A DNA stretch of 64,000 bases from Salticus scenicus (Eukaryota > Arthropoda > Arachnida > Araneae > Salticidae), in NCBI GenBank assembly GCA_963930645.1, contig OZ005653.1, forward strand, positions 215,318,184-215,382,183, written 5' to 3'. Under the pieces are notes generated by a model that did no database searches, was not told where the DNA came from, and was given only the letters and a program-made list of their open reading frames with translations. Shown piece after piece: positions 1 to 12,207 of the stretch (its first letter is position 1; the number at the start of each line of letters is the position of its first letter). The translations under genes and the position numbers were made by a program.

Positions 1-18
1 TTTTTTTTTTTTTTTTTT

Positions 19-512
19 AAATATGTGTTCTGTACCATTAACAGGAAAGGTTCGAAGTATATCCATATTTTCTTATATTATTCAAAAGAAAAAAGAAAGA
101 AAGAAAGAAAAAGAAAAATATGAAAAAAAAAAAGTTCTATCAAGAAGCATGTAAAATATAAAGGCCGAAGAGCAGCTATTTAGTGCACGAATTCAATAAA
201 ATAATTAAATATGTTCTGTTTTTTATAGTAATCAATAAAATTTGACACATAAAAGCTTTTAAACGGTAGCTTGTTCTGTTAATGACTTGATGACAGTAGA
301 TTTTATAAAAATTTGTTGATTTTCGATGCTTAAAATTAGACTATAAATTACTTTAAAACATTTGTAAGAGTATATTGCAAGCTGCATTACTATAATCATT
401 ACATACATAACAGGTTTTTGTGAAACTTAGGAATAGTTACTGTGTATAGATAGTTGATGTTTTTACAGTTAATTTTAATATCTTATGAAAACTTAAAATT
501 ATTTCATTATTA
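19..512. other. AT-rich DNA, no gene seen
   Basis: The window opens with a poly-T run, followed by AT-rich DNA with a short (GAAA)n-like stretch near 85-120. I see no open frame with a recognisable motif and no transposon ends. Confidence 0.6.
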
Positions 513-1550
513 ACTAGCAGGCTACGCCGCTTCGGTAGTCAATATATTTAAATGAATTCTCAAAAGAATTGGAGTTATACTTATTTTTTGTATTCCATCA
601 TAAATAAAAACTAAAAAATATATACTGAAGTTGCTCTAAACCTCGCTTCTGGTACCCGCTGCTTACGGCATCTCTTTCTCCACCCGCACTACAGTGGGTC
701 CAGGCTTCCACTGTCTGCAGAAATGTCTTTTCCGGCCACTTCATTTTGGGTATTTATCGACGACAGGTGGATCTGCTATTGTTTAAAAATTACGATTGTA
801 AAGATGACTGTATCTTAACATTTACTAAATATTTTAGTTTTTGAAGCATGTATGTTATAGCCCCAGCTATTTCCACTATATTATCATATTATTCCGAGCA
901 ATATAATAAATGAAGTAAAAAGTATATTTTCTTTTAAAAGGAATTAAATGCATAAAAACAAATAATATTTAATCAGTTTAATCGTTTCTACTATATACTA
1001 CCATTTTTTCCCGATAAATACTATTAAAAAAAAAAAAAAATACAGAGCAAGAGAAAGAGAATATATATATTTTTAAAGGAATGAAATTAAAAAATGAAAA
1101 ATAAAAAGTTGTTATACAATACAAATTATGCATAAACATAACTCTTTTAAATAAATTTTTAAATTTAATATACTTTATTTTTTCTACTGCATTGCCTTTT
1201 TATTTTCAATATAATAAATTAAAGAGAGAAAAAAGATTTCGATTTCAAATGAATGTACTACATAAAAAATAAATTGCGTAATAGCCGCTCCAAAGATACG
1301 CAGACGATTACAATGGAAGAATAAATTCATTAAAAATGAAACATAAAAGCCAATATTTAAAATTGAAAAAAAATAATTTAAAAAGTTCAAATTTGAAATT
1401 CGAAAAAATCTCGATGAGGTGTACACCTACATGTTCCCAGGTACCCATATGCCAAGTTTTGTAGTTCTGCGATCGGTACTGTGAGCACCGGAGCGCAGAC
1501 AGGCGTACACACAGACACACATACAGGCACTTCTCTTTATTTATATAGAT
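513..1550 (+). mobile_element. Dispersed ~1.04 kb element, copy 1
   Basis: The block begins ACTAGCAGGCTACGCC and ends CTTTATTTATATAGAT. The same start, end and interior order occur at 51643-52684, where it is part of an insertion missing from a paralogous segment, so the block is mobile or was copied by mobile DNA. Near the 3' end both copies carry a GAGCACCGGAGCGCAGACAG-like stretch and short CA-rich runs. No transposase frame is present, so it is non-autonomous. The superfamily is unknown; I see no long terminal inverted repeats. Related, less similar copies start at 21794 and 34848. Confidence 0.7.
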
Positions 1551-1837
1551 TAAAGAAGTTTGCTGAAGTTAGTTAAAGTTAGTTTTTAAAGAAGTTTGCT
1601 GAAAAATATTTCCAGTTACTATAGCATTAACTAAAACATGTTTATAAAACTCTTTGCTAATTATAGCATACCTATTTCGAGATTTATCAATGCAAGTAAT
1701 AAAAAAAGTTTTATAATGTATTGTTAACATGTTCTTTACACTACCAAAGTTTCAAAATGATTCCTAAATAACTTTTCAAGATATTTAATAAAACGTAAAA
1801 ATGCGAGAGTGTTCACATTATTTTGTCCAACGCCTGC

Positions 1838-1896
<59 letters not shown>

Positions 1897-4124
1897 GTGT
1901 CTGCATTTGTATGTATATATATCTGTGTGTGTGATTGTAATTGTTTATTGATTAATTCTTCTCTTCTTTCCTGGTATTTAATCATTGTAATGATGAATGA
2001 ATAGTTGTTATATGAAAATTTATATCATTTGAGCACTTAATGACTTTTGCTCCTATAACATTGTTATTGAAGAAACGGTCAATATTTCTAAAATGCCGAA
2101 TTTTAAGTTACATTTTTATGTAAATTGTTATATTTATAAGTAGTTTTCTATATATTTTTTATATATTTTTATTTATTTATTTATGTATTTGTATTAAATG
2201 TAATTTTTTATATTCAGCATTATTCCTTTTTAATATTTAATAGAGTGTACATATATCACAATGCTGAATTTCAAAATTTATGTCAAATTCCATGTGTTCT
2301 TATTTATTTTTTTTAAGAATGTACTTTATTATTCTTAACGTTAGCCCATTTCAAATTTTAACTGGATACACATAAGACACACTGCTAAGTTTCAAATTTA
2401 TATTTTCTCACAAAGTATATCATATATTTATTTTAAACTCCAGTCCAATTTTGTTCGCTTTTATGAAACGAAATTTCAATTTTCTAAAAGTGTAATCTTC
2501 AAAAGCATTTCCATAGCTCCAAAATTAAGGCCGAGAAGAACTCTTCATATTAGAATATTAAAAATGCACAAAGAATATTCATGGGGAATTGTTAAAAAGT
2601 CACTGAAAGTGATAAAATGACAAATGGACTTCTAGCCCATTATCCTGCCTGAAGAATAAATTTGGATAAGATGAGTCACTTGGGAGTGGAAAAAAAGAGG
2701 AAAGTTTCCTAACAATCAGGATATGAAATTGAAAAGAACGCTTTAATGAGGAAATGCAAGGAATAGAAATAATTATTAGACAGCACATTTAGGTGACGTG
2801 TAAGATTATTTTAAAAATTACACTTCTATTATAAAATATGCTGTGTAATATATCACTGAAATTGATGGCAGCAAATATGCAAGAGATTTATTTTGTTTAA
2901 CTAGTAAAAAATGTTCAAAATATAAAGGGGTAAAATTACATAACTAAATTTTTAATATAATAACATATTTTCCGTTTATTTTTTTTTTTATTAAATTAAA
3001 TTTTTAAAATTATATTTTCGTTATCAATGTGTCATTAATTTTATACAGCGCTTTTAAAAATTTCTAAAAATTATCTTTCAACATCTCCTGAATCCAAAAA
3101 AGTGTTTTTTCCATTTGATCAGAGGAGTGTGTGTGTGTGTGGAGGGAGGGGGGGGGACTTCTTACTATTATATCTCCAAAAGGAAAAATTTACAAGTAAT
3201 TTTAAAGTAAAATCCGTTGCATGTAAATAAAAATATATTCAAAATATCTGTGATTAATGTGTTATATAGTTTTTTAATTCGGTTTTACTCTCTCTCTCAC
3301 ACACACATATCATTTTACTAATACCATTTCAACATAGTAATGATCAAAAGCCAGTGCCCCAAGAAAATCATTTGAGATTATGAATATACGGAAAATGACC
3401 TGATTAAGAATATATATATATATATATATATATATGCAGTTTTACATTTCACTTTGCACAAAGATGTATTGTAATCACGATTAATGAAACGAATGTTGTA
3501 TATTCCATGACTCAAAAACAGTTAGATAATTTAAGTTTTGTAATTAAAATGATTTTTACACTTAGTGGTCAATTTCCAATTTTGGTCACAGCGTAATCTT
3601 TCCTTTTTGCATGATTTGAAATTTTTTTCCAAAATCTCTGTATGTATGTCTGCGTGTGAGTATCTCACAAAAATTGTTTGCCGTAAAATGTTGAAATTTT
3701 AAACTTAGAAATGTAATAACATCTAGTTTTGTATATCTCTCTTTGATCAGGATAAGAATTGCAAATAGTTCTTCATAATTATGTTATGTTTTTAATTATG
3801 GTATTCCACGAATAACTTAAATCAGTTTGGCTGGAAGTTTGAAATTTAATAATGAGGACTAATACGACTTCTAGTTCTGCACCTGCTTATTCATAACCTC
3901 TCATTCCAAAGTTAGAAAATGATATTTCGTATTCTAATCAAAAAACGTATAAAGTGAGGAACACAAAGTATGTGGGGAATGCACCCACACGATAGTAGCA
4001 ATTTTGGGGGGCAAGCGTCATAAACTATAATTCATTTTATATTGAATAATGTTTTGTAGAAAACAATTGTACTATTAGTAGCTTGGAATTTGCGGTTTTT
4101 AAGTTTTCTCTCTCATATTCCCCA
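1551..4124. other. Gene-free AT-rich DNA
   Basis: No gene or transposon ends recognised. It holds simple repeats: (TA)n at 1842-1894, (GT)n followed by a G-rich run at 3127-3157, and (TA)n at 3410-3435. Short open frames on both strands lack any family motif. Confidence 0.6.
1842..1894. repeat. (TA)n microsatellite
   Basis: About 26 uninterrupted TA units. The open frame running through it encodes an alternating Ile-Tyr tract and is an artefact of the repeat. Confidence 0.95.
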
Positions 4125-4352
4125 ATATAAATGTTAAGTTTGACAATAAACTTGCTCTCGTCTGATCGAAACCTTTTGCTATTGGTTACTTTCCTGCATC
4201 CAGTACTTGGCCTCTCATTGGCCATCATCTCAGCTTTTGCTAGGTATCATATCTCGCAATATAAATATTCAGTTTGACTGTGCATTTGGTTTAATCGAAA
4301 TATTTTGCTGATCCAAAACTTTTGCTACTGGTTACTTTTCTGCATCCCGACC
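4125..4352. repeat. Imperfect tandem pair, ~133 bp period
   Basis: Two diverged copies of a unit containing AGTTTGAC, then CTTTTGCTA.TGGTTACTT and TCTGCATCC, starting near 4131 and 4264. Function unknown. Confidence 0.6.
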
Positions 4353-5153
4353 ACTTCAGGCAATTCACGTCACTGTAGTCGTACATTTTGTAGCATTATA
4401 TATTGCGCTGCTTACCTTCCATTCTCTTTGATTTTAGTCATTTAAAAAATATTATTTCAAGATTTTGTTTGAAAAAGTGAAATTTCTGGAGATGCATTGT
4501 TTCCAGAGCATTCTCTGAAATTTCATTGAAAAATCTGTATAATTAATTCTAGCATGGAGATTCGATGCACGGTTTCGATATTTTGATAAGAATATTATCT
4601 TTCAGCCTTTTTAAGCCGATTTTTAGATGCCAAAAGTCGGTTCGTTAAGCTTTTGGATTGAGATTTCTGTAAAAAATACCTGTTGATTAACTGAATCTAT
4701 AAATAGCTGTAATAACAATTATTTTAACAGATATATTTCTTCATTCATTTAGTATGTCCAGTCTCCTCTCACTGTGACTTTTTCTTTTTTTTTTTTTTTT
4801 TTTTTTTTTTCGAATCATTTATCTGGCGTGATAAAAATTTATATATATATTAAAAATTTGGTACATAATTGCGGGTGTTTTTTTTTTGTGTGTGTGTGTG
4901 TGTATAGAAAATACAAGCTCTAGGGAAAATTATCAGCTGTCTTGATAAAATTGTTAAATAAAAGCGCATTTTCTGCCAAATTTAGCATTTGTTTCCATGA
5001 GTTTGAAATCAGTGTAGTTGAAACTAAAAAGAAAATTCACTTAACAATGTGTTTAGATTTACAAGGAAGTTCTTGTGTCATCATGTTTGGTCACATTAGA
5101 ATTTTTCATTTTATTTCTTGAAGAATATCTAATCTAAATGTAGATTTTTTTTT

Positions 5154-5194
5154 AATTTAATTAATCAATTAATTAATTAATTAATTAATTAATT
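5154..5194. repeat. (AATT)n microsatellite
   Basis: Roughly nine AATT units with one early C interruption. Confidence 0.9.
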
Positions 5195-6233
5195 TACTTT
5201 TTAAATTTTTAACTTAACCATGTAATTTTTTTTTTTTAATGTACCCTACATATTATTATGCAATAAAATGGATTATTAGCGACAGTCATTAATTTTAGAG
5301 AGTAAATTTTTTTTAATTCAAGAATATGAATACTGTTCTATAACTGACGTGAAAAAAATCTTACACAGAGTCAGTTTATTCTTTAAGCCAATATTTGCTA
5401 ATTATACTCAAAAAAATTCTGGGACTGACATCTAGAATCTAATTTATGGTTCTAGTAAATATAGTTCCATGTGATCCTTATAAACTCTAATTCCCATCGC
5501 AGAGAGTTCTGAAAACCTCTATTAGAATTCTGGATCGTTTTACTATAATATCGTGATCAAACTTATTAAAAAATCTTTGCCAATAAAGGCGAACTCATTC
5601 GGCGAGATTTAATAACTATTATCTTGGTTTATAGCCCAATTCTGCGAAATCAAGCGAAAACTTCTTGCAATATAAAGGATTCGTAATCACTGTAATATTC
5701 ATTATATTATTTCACCACCTAGAACAGTATAGACAAGAAATTCTCGATCATTTCGACAATCCAGTTTATTTGTTTAGAAGCATACTAGCTCGTAAATCTA
5801 TATTTCTAGTTTAGGATATCATAAAAGGACAACTTCTTTGATGTACTTATATCAGATACTTTATTTAGACATTTGAAAACAAACCTGACTTCAAATTATG
5901 ATAGAATATCTATCATAATTTCCTTTTAATTAGTATATTAGTTGGATATTTATTGTGTAAGTATCATCTTTTGAAATGAATTTATGTTTTCATTCAAAAA
6001 TTGAAGTTTGACTTTTTTTTCTGCAGTTTTGAAGTTTAAAATTAAAATTAATCAGTTTTACAGCAAAAATAAATCAATCTAACATATGTAGACAGTAACT
6101 TATATATAACAATACACAAATATGGGGACTAAAATCGGGAGAAAATTTCCCTTAATTTTTAATAATATTTTACACAAAGTCCAATGGACATATAACATAG
6201 GAAATGTTTTGCTTGGCCCTCACAGTCGCCCAG

Positions 6234-6345
6234 TGACGTCATCACTTCTCTTGAGTATAGCTATGATTCAAAAGAAAATTTAAAAACATGGTATATAAAA
6301 AGTTTTTTTTTTTATTTTATAATTATTTCATAGTGTAACCATTAG
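6234..6345. repeat. Dispersed repeat pair, copy 1
   Basis: Contains TGACGTCAT, then CTATGATTCA and ACATGGTATAT followed by a T run and TTATAATTATTT. The same ordered motifs occur at 16359-16470. Boundaries are unclear and there are no visible inverted ends. Confidence 0.5.
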
Positions 6346-6427
6346 AGAAGTCTGTAATATTTTTTTTCTGTCACATTCTGGAGCGGTAGATTGTTATTCG
6401 TAATCTGTATATTAAAATTTATTCTGT

Positions 6428-6428
<1 letters not shown>

Positions 6429-6460
<32 letters not shown>
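6429..6460. repeat. Poly-T run
   Basis: 32 consecutive T. Similar runs (20-35 nt) recur through the window, for example at 4785, 23616, 34683, 39241, 46597, 51507, 55017, 55912 and 59821. Confidence 0.95.
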
Positions 6461-6464
<4 letters not shown>

Positions 6465-6601
6465 AATTTCATTCATAATAGTAAAGTAAGAGAATGGTTT
6501 TTTACAGAAAAGTCTAGGATTAAGTTATTAATGATTAAAAGATAGATCAACATGAAATATTTCAACAACCAATGCAAAATTTAAAAAAGTAGTTAAAAAA
6601 A

Positions 6602-6603
<2 letters not shown>

Positions 6604-6641
<38 letters not shown>
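6604..6641. repeat. (TA)n microsatellite
   Basis: About 19 TA units, continuing imperfectly through TGTATATATT. Confidence 0.95.
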
Positions 6642-6649
<8 letters not shown>

Positions 6650-7799
6650 TTATATTCCTTTGTTATAGGCTGTATTTTTTTTTTTCAAAAAAAAAAAAGA
6701 AAAATATATATATATATGTATAATTTAGTTTTCAGGTATTTTATATTAAATTACAATTTATTATTAAAGACGATATAGTATTTATTAATATAAGAATAAA
6801 TTTTTTCTAACAATATTGATGAATATGTTAAAACAAAAATTATACTAAAAATGTGTAAAATATTATTTATAATGCATAGTTGGAAATATATTTGAGAAAT
6901 ATAAAGTGTAGGCATAATTTACTAAAATAAAATATTTATAAATATGCTAAATATTTTTTGAAATCCCGTTTGAAGTGCTGTACTTATGAAAATAGTTTAA
7001 AAGTTTAATGCTATTCAAAAGTTTTAAAACAATATTTAAAACTTTTGAGAAGTCTTTTAATCACCCCGTCGTCAGCGTTATAAAATGAGTGATATTTCTT
7101 TGGGTATTTAAGTAATTTACTCATTTTCATAAAGCCAATATAGGGATATTAAAGAGATTTCCACAGATTTGTGTTTATCCCACAAATTGTTTAGTTATTG
7201 CAAAGAATAACCTTTATTATTAAAAAGAAATACCTTATTATTAATTTTTTCTCTTCTAATAGGAATAGTTTATTGAAAATTATCATCATTTAATCTAAAT
7301 TTTTGTACAGAATTGTTATAATAAGAAAGTATATTAAAGAAATTTAATAGAATAAATAAAATAAGACCAGTTAAAATTTACTATATGCTTATTAATTGTG
7401 ATTTCTTTAAAGCAAACATTACCTATATATTTTTATTTATTATTTATTATTCTATTTTTAGTCATTATAGTGGAGAAGAAACTAAAATAAACTTTTTCCT
7501 CATACAAACAATTACATTGCGTATACGTGTAGACAATTTCATTGAGTCGGCGTGAAGTGTCTACTACGTCAATTTAAATTTTATAATTTAGATGTAAATA
7601 TGTATAATGTTATAGTTTTAAAAAATTAAAGAACACGCTTTTATAGAAATGTGAACTAAAAAGCACAAAATATCTATCTTAGTATTAAAATGCAGGGTAA
7701 GAGAAAATTGTGTGAGTGACACACCATAATATTTACATAAATTTAAATCTTTAATTAAAATAATTTAGAATTAAACAAAAACCATTTTTAAAAAATCTC

Positions 7800-7872
7800 C
7801 CCTGACTGGGCTCGAACGTTAGACCTTTAGGTTCGTAGCGCGGAGCTTTACCTCACAGCCACAGCGTTCACG
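7800..7872 (-). repeat. tRNA-like SINE head or tRNA pseudogene
   Basis: Read on the minus strand, GTGGCTGTGAGGTAAAGC resembles an RNA polymerase III box A and GTTCGAGCCC resembles box B, about 35 nt apart. The acceptor arm is not paired and no anticodon stem can be drawn convincingly, so this is not a functional tRNA. It is either a tRNA pseudogene or the 5' head of a tRNA-derived SINE; a SINE tail is not obvious. Confidence 0.5.
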
Positions 7873-8461
7873 TAAGGAAAGTCTTTTTTTTTACAATATA
7901 GATTTTTTGTTTGCTCCCAGAGCGGTTTACAAATATACACGCATACAAACTTACATACATACAGCTGAAGCTAATAAAAGCGTGTTAATAAAAGTGAAGT
8001 GACATACGAAGTAAAATATACTGAAAAACTTAAGATGAGTTGTTTTGCAACGATACATAAATGTAAGACAATAATTTTCAATATAAATATATATGTAATA
8101 TTAAAGCTAAAAACATGAGAAGTTTAATTTTGTTTCTTTTTATATGTACGTCTAATAAAAAAAAGTAAAAATCCATATTCAAATGCTACTTTTTATTTAA
8201 AAAAAAAAAAAGTAATCAGAAATTTGTTTTTATTAAGCATGGTTTAAGAATCAATTATATTTATAAGTTTATGTCTACAAAAATATACAATAAGGAAAGA
8301 AAAAAAATGAAATCTGGATGAAAAAACTTTTACATTAGAAAATGTTTATAATTCATAATTACAAGAAAATAATTTTAGTTGTATTTACGTTGCCATAAAT
8401 AAAGAAAATGTTTATTGAAAAGAATGCATAAAATACGGATAATGTGTAAAGCGTTAGTGAA

Positions 8462-8501
<40 letters not shown>

Positions 8502-9478
8502 GAAGATTTATTTATATATTTTTTAATACGTATGAAATACTCGCCTTTCTTTCACATACAATTTTATTTAAAATAAATTTAAATGCATCACAAAATATAG
8601 TTATTATTCCTTTAACTAAAGCTTCTTTAAGCACAAAGTTAAACTTATTATTCCGTTATTAATTTGCATATGTCGCAACTGAATTAAAAATTTTATCAAA
8701 ATTCCAATTTTAAATATTTCTTTAACGTCTGACTGAGAGTTATATTTATGGGGGCACTTGAATCGTCTCAAGACGTTACAAATGACGAAATTTCGTAATA
8801 TTTATAATGGAGTGTACTTTAACATCTTGTAATCAAGCAGCATTCTATTTATTTAAAGTGCAAAGTTTAGCTCCTCAGAATAAATTCACTGAAATATTCA
8901 ATCCCGAAAATCCTAAAATCCTTAAGATATCTTAAATATGTTATAAGCAAAATTAAAACATAAACTTATGGTTTGTTTATAAATTGACAAACTAAATGTA
9001 TTATACAATTTTTATTAAAATCACACAATCAACTGTGGAAGAAAATCATATTTATTGAAATTTTATTTTTCCGACTGAGTGAAAATAAAATTTCAATAAA
9101 TATAAATGTATTATTTTTAATAAAGGAAAAATAAAATTCTTATGTAAGTTTTAGCATAAATATTAGCAATCTTATTTCCATTTCATTATTTATGTATATC
9201 TGAAATAATTTAAACATAGCTATACTAGATTATTGGGAATAATTTAATGTTTATGCTTTAGTTATTAATAGTGTTTAAAAAAGTAAGGATTTTTATTATT
9301 TTTTTTATTGTTAATTTAAAATTAGCAAGCTTCAGTGTCGAACATTTTTCTTTCACATTTCATAAAATGTCTCTCGCAATTTGTTATTATTTTTATTATT
9401 TTTTTTTTTCATGGGTCTAGTCACATTCTTTTTATGAGTATAGTTATATTACTTGATTAAATACGAGTATTATAATTA
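7873..9478. other. Gene-free AT-rich DNA
   Basis: No gene or transposon ends recognised. (TA)n occurs at 8465-8497. Confidence 0.6.
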
Positions 9479-9620
9479 CACTGTAGAGCCAAACAAAACT
9501 GGTACAGGCGTCCATATGCAAATAACAGAGGTATGGAACCAATCAGAGTAACGCGATGCAGTCAGCAGTACTTATATAAGATATAACAGGTGAGCTGTTA
9601 GATCGATTACAGTTGCAACA

Positions 9621-10824
9621 ATGGCAGGTTATCAAGATTTAAGCGAATTTGAACATGGCGTTACAATTTTTGCACGAAAGAAGGGTTATATCATTTCCAA
9701 GGTAGCTATGAAATTTGGACTTTTTGAGTACGATCATTTTACGAGTGTACCGTGAATGTCAGGAATACAGTAAAACACAAATCTCCGACATCGCTGTGGC
9801 CGGAAAAAGGTCGTGAAAGAACGGGACCAGTGACGACATATGATACTCATCAAACATGACAAATGTGCAACCCTTCCTCAAATTGTTGCAGATTTGAATG
9901 CTGAGGTATCAACAAGTGCCAGCGTGCCATCTATTCAACGAATCATCACTGATATAAACTTTCAGAGCCTAAAGCCTAGTCGTGTTCCGTTGTTGAGTGC
10001 ACTATGCAAAGTTTTACGTGTCGCCTAGGCCCGTCAACATCGTCTTTGGACTGTTGATGAGTGGAAACATGGTGCCTGATATGATGACGATGAGTCTCAT
10101 TTCCAATTATATTGTTTGGATGTATGTGTACAAGTATGGAGATAACCTCGTGAATCCATATACTTTATATGCCAACAGGGGACTGTTCAAACTGGTTGTT
10201 ATGGGGAATGTATAGTTGGTGTATTATGGGACCCTGATACGTCTAGATATGACTTTAACAAATGACAGATGTGTAAACATCCTCTCCGGTCACCTGCAAC
10301 CATTCATATCCTTTGTGCGTTCTGACAGACTTGGAAAATTCCAGAAAGATAATGCGATACCCCACAGGTCGAGGTTTCTATCGAGTGACACCAGGAACAC
10401 TCTTCTGACTTTCCTAATGTCCATCGTCCATATAAATCCCCATACATGAAAAAATTTCAACATATCTGAGATGCCTTGCAACGTTCAGAAGCAATCTCCC
10501 CCCATGTTAATCCTATGGATTTGTTGATTGCCTTGCAGAATTTTTGGTGTGAATAACCTCCAGCACACCTTCAAACCAGGGTTGCCAAATTTGGCCTTTT
10601 TTTATTCAATAGTCACCAATAATTTTTATTTGTAACGATTGACTAATCACTTCTAAGATTGATAGTGTATTATGTATATCAAATGTCACTTCTCAAAATT
10701 ATTGGGGACAATTGAATAAAAAAAAAGGCCAAATTTGGCAACCCTGCTTCAGACATTAGTCGAGTCTATGTCACGTCGTGTTGCGGCACATATGCGTGCT
10801 CACGGAGGTCTTAAACGATATTAG
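9621..10824 (+). pseudogene. Tc1-family transposase pseudogene
   Basis: This would cut and reinsert its own element through a DDE catalytic core. Translation from ATG at 9621 gives MAGYQDLSEFEHGVTIFARK and a Tc1-type helix-turn-helix region, then frameshifts near 9720. A second DNA-binding segment (LPQIVADLNAEVSTS) is readable around 9875. The catalytic core follows in pieces: WTVDEWKH and DESHFQLY (first Asp) near 10045-10115, IRLDMTLTNDRCVNILSGHL near 10230, then KDNAIPH (second Asp) near 10345. Where the third acidic residue should lie (10430-10480) I read PYMKKFQHI followed by a stop and DALQ: the glutamate position appears to be Gln and a conserved Trp a stop. The C-terminal SMSRRVAAHMRAHGG is readable around 10770 after the nested MITE. 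Frameshifts, stops and the insertion make it dead. Confidence 0.9.
10577..10746. mobile_element. hAT-type MITE nested in Tc1 transposase
   Basis: The 170 bp element starts CAGGGTTGCCAAATTTGGCC and ends with its exact inverse complement. It is flanked by an 8 bp direct repeat, CTTCAAAC at 10569-10576 and CTTCAGAC at 10747-10754 (one mismatch). An 8 bp duplication with CAGGG-type termini is characteristic of the hAT superfamily. It has no coding capacity. A second copy of exactly the same length lies at 33468-33637. Confidence 0.93.
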
Positions 10825-11020
10825 TCAGGTGTACAAGTTTTTTTCGCACCTCAGTGTATTTTTTAGACTGTAATGTAACCATTATCAGTTTCTTTATAGA
10901 AGTCAAAATAGTTAACAATTACTCGTTTTCACATACTAGTATCAAAAATTTATTATTATTATTATTTACTTTGTAAGGTTGTGAGGCCTCACACGTACGA
11001 AATCGCGCTGAGATTATAAG

Positions 11021-11190
11021 TGTAAATTGTCTATGAAAACTTTAGGTAGTTGAGGGTGAGATATCCAATCGAGTTTTATTTAGTTGGCGTTGGTTTCGAA
11101 GGAAGCATAAATTGTCCTTGAAGAGTTTAGTTAGTTGAGTGTAAGGTGGATATTCGAGTTTAATTTGATTGGCATTCATTTCCGAGGAAG
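11021..11190. repeat. Tandem pair, 85 bp period
   Basis: Two adjacent copies of a unit starting TAAATTGT and ending GAGGAAG or GAAGGAAG, offset by 85 bp and clearly diverged. Unlike the surroundings it is G-rich on the plus strand. Function unknown. Confidence 0.65.
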
Positions 11191-11267
11191 TTGGAACAGT
11201 ACTTGGAGCAAGGTTACGGAAGTTGGGAAGTTTTAAAGTACACTTGTATGTCAGTATTTTCTATTAA

Positions 11268-11783
11268 CCCTTTCAGGACCATAAGATTTCCAAGACTAAA
11301 TATGCCAATACAACACAATATTTTAGCTATTGTGGGTGTAAAGTAAGAGAATATCACCAGAAAAACATAGCAGGGTGTATAAGTTTCCTATAATTTCATG
11401 GGAAATATTTTCCCTATGGACCATAAAAGTAAATAAACGAAGAGTTAGGTTTATTATATCGGTATTTTATTTATTGCTTTGTAATACAAATTTATTGCTT
11501 TGTAATATAAAAATTATCAGAAAAGTAAAATAAATAGCTAGTTATGGTATTCTACGAAACAATTTCGTTTACTTGTGAAGCACAAGTGGACATTGCACAT
11601 AACACATTTATTATGTGTCCTATTTTCTATACGTTTTTCTTTTATTCGTTCAGAAACACATTTGCTGCCTTGGACATACGTTTTATGTTGACATTCAGTA
11701 AAAAAATATCGATTCAATAATAATTGAACAATCGATAACGATTTTTGTAGAAGGGAAAAATATTTCCCTTGGGCGTGAAAGGG
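11268..11783 (-). mobile_element. piggyBac-type element, internally deleted
   Basis: Flanked by TTAA on both sides (11264-11267 and 11784-11787), the piggyBac target. Termini are CCCTTTCAGGACC on the left and CCCTTTCACGCCC read inward from the right, matching the CCCTTT start typical of the superfamily. At 516 bp it cannot encode a full transposase, but its minus strand keeps the transposase C-terminal domain. Confidence 0.88.
11538..11699 (-). pseudogene. piggyBac transposase C-terminal Cys-rich domain
   Basis: The minus-strand frame stays open through 54 codons including the natural stop (TAG at 11538-11540); upstream it runs open into the right terminal inverted repeat. In order it shows a Cys pair (TEC, GSKC), a basic stretch (ERIKEKR), NKCVMCNVHLC and finally NCFVEYH. 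The spacing C-x2-C-x4-LC and the closing CF..YH match the Cys/His-rich zinc-binding domain at the end of piggyBac transposases, which helps DNA binding. The catalytic DDD core and N terminus are absent, so this is a remnant. Its lack of stops suggests recent deletion, chance, or retention; I cannot tell which. Confidence 0.8.
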
Positions 11784-11787
11784 TTAA

Positions 11788-12207
11788 GATATTTAAAAGT
11801 GAACCAAATTAAGTATTTCTCCTATTAATTCATTTAAGTAAAGATCTGTTAATGTTTCTGTGTGATTTTGGAAAAGAGAAGATAGTGCCTTTAAAGAATT
11901 AATTAGAAGTTATATGAGTGTATTCAATATATAGGGAAAGGTGGCTTAAAATGATCTTAGTAGGCCAAACGATCCACATATGTTTTCTTCCAGAATAATG
12001 ACGGAAGGATCAAGAGGATATCTAGAGGATAATACATATATTATTTGGGCCAAGTCAAGAAGAAACAATGTCAGTATTCAAGCGATCGCAATATTATACG
12101 TCTGAATAGAATTCTTTGAAAAAGTGGATTTTATAACATCTATTACATGGCAAGCACTAACTTTCTTATTTAGTTAGATATATACCTTTCATGTCTATAC
12201 CTTCATG
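11788..12207. other. Unassigned DNA
   Basis: No recognisable gene, repeat or transposon end. Confidence 0.5.

Larger units (their letters stand above)
4353..7799. other. Gene-free AT-rich DNA
   Basis: No gene recognised. Contents are simple repeats (poly-T 4785-4810, (AATT)n 5154-5194, poly-T 6429-6460, (TA)n 6604-6641) and one dispersed repeat listed separately. Confidence 0.6.
9479..10856 (+). mobile_element. Tc1-like DNA transposon, inactivated
   Basis: Flanked by the dinucleotide TA on both sides (9477-9478 and 10857-10858), as expected for Tc1/mariner. The degenerate terminal inverted repeats of about 30 bp start CACTGTAGAGCCAAACAAAA on the left and, on the opposite strand at the right, CACTGAGGTGCGAAAAAAAC. 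It contains a decayed transposase gene and a nested 170 bp MITE. Subtracting the MITE and its 8 bp duplication leaves 1200 bp, a normal size for a short-TIR Tc1 element. Confidence 0.9.

Noticed and set aside
1801..2004. Open frame with a long Ile-Tyr repeat
   Set aside because: Created by the (TA)n microsatellite.
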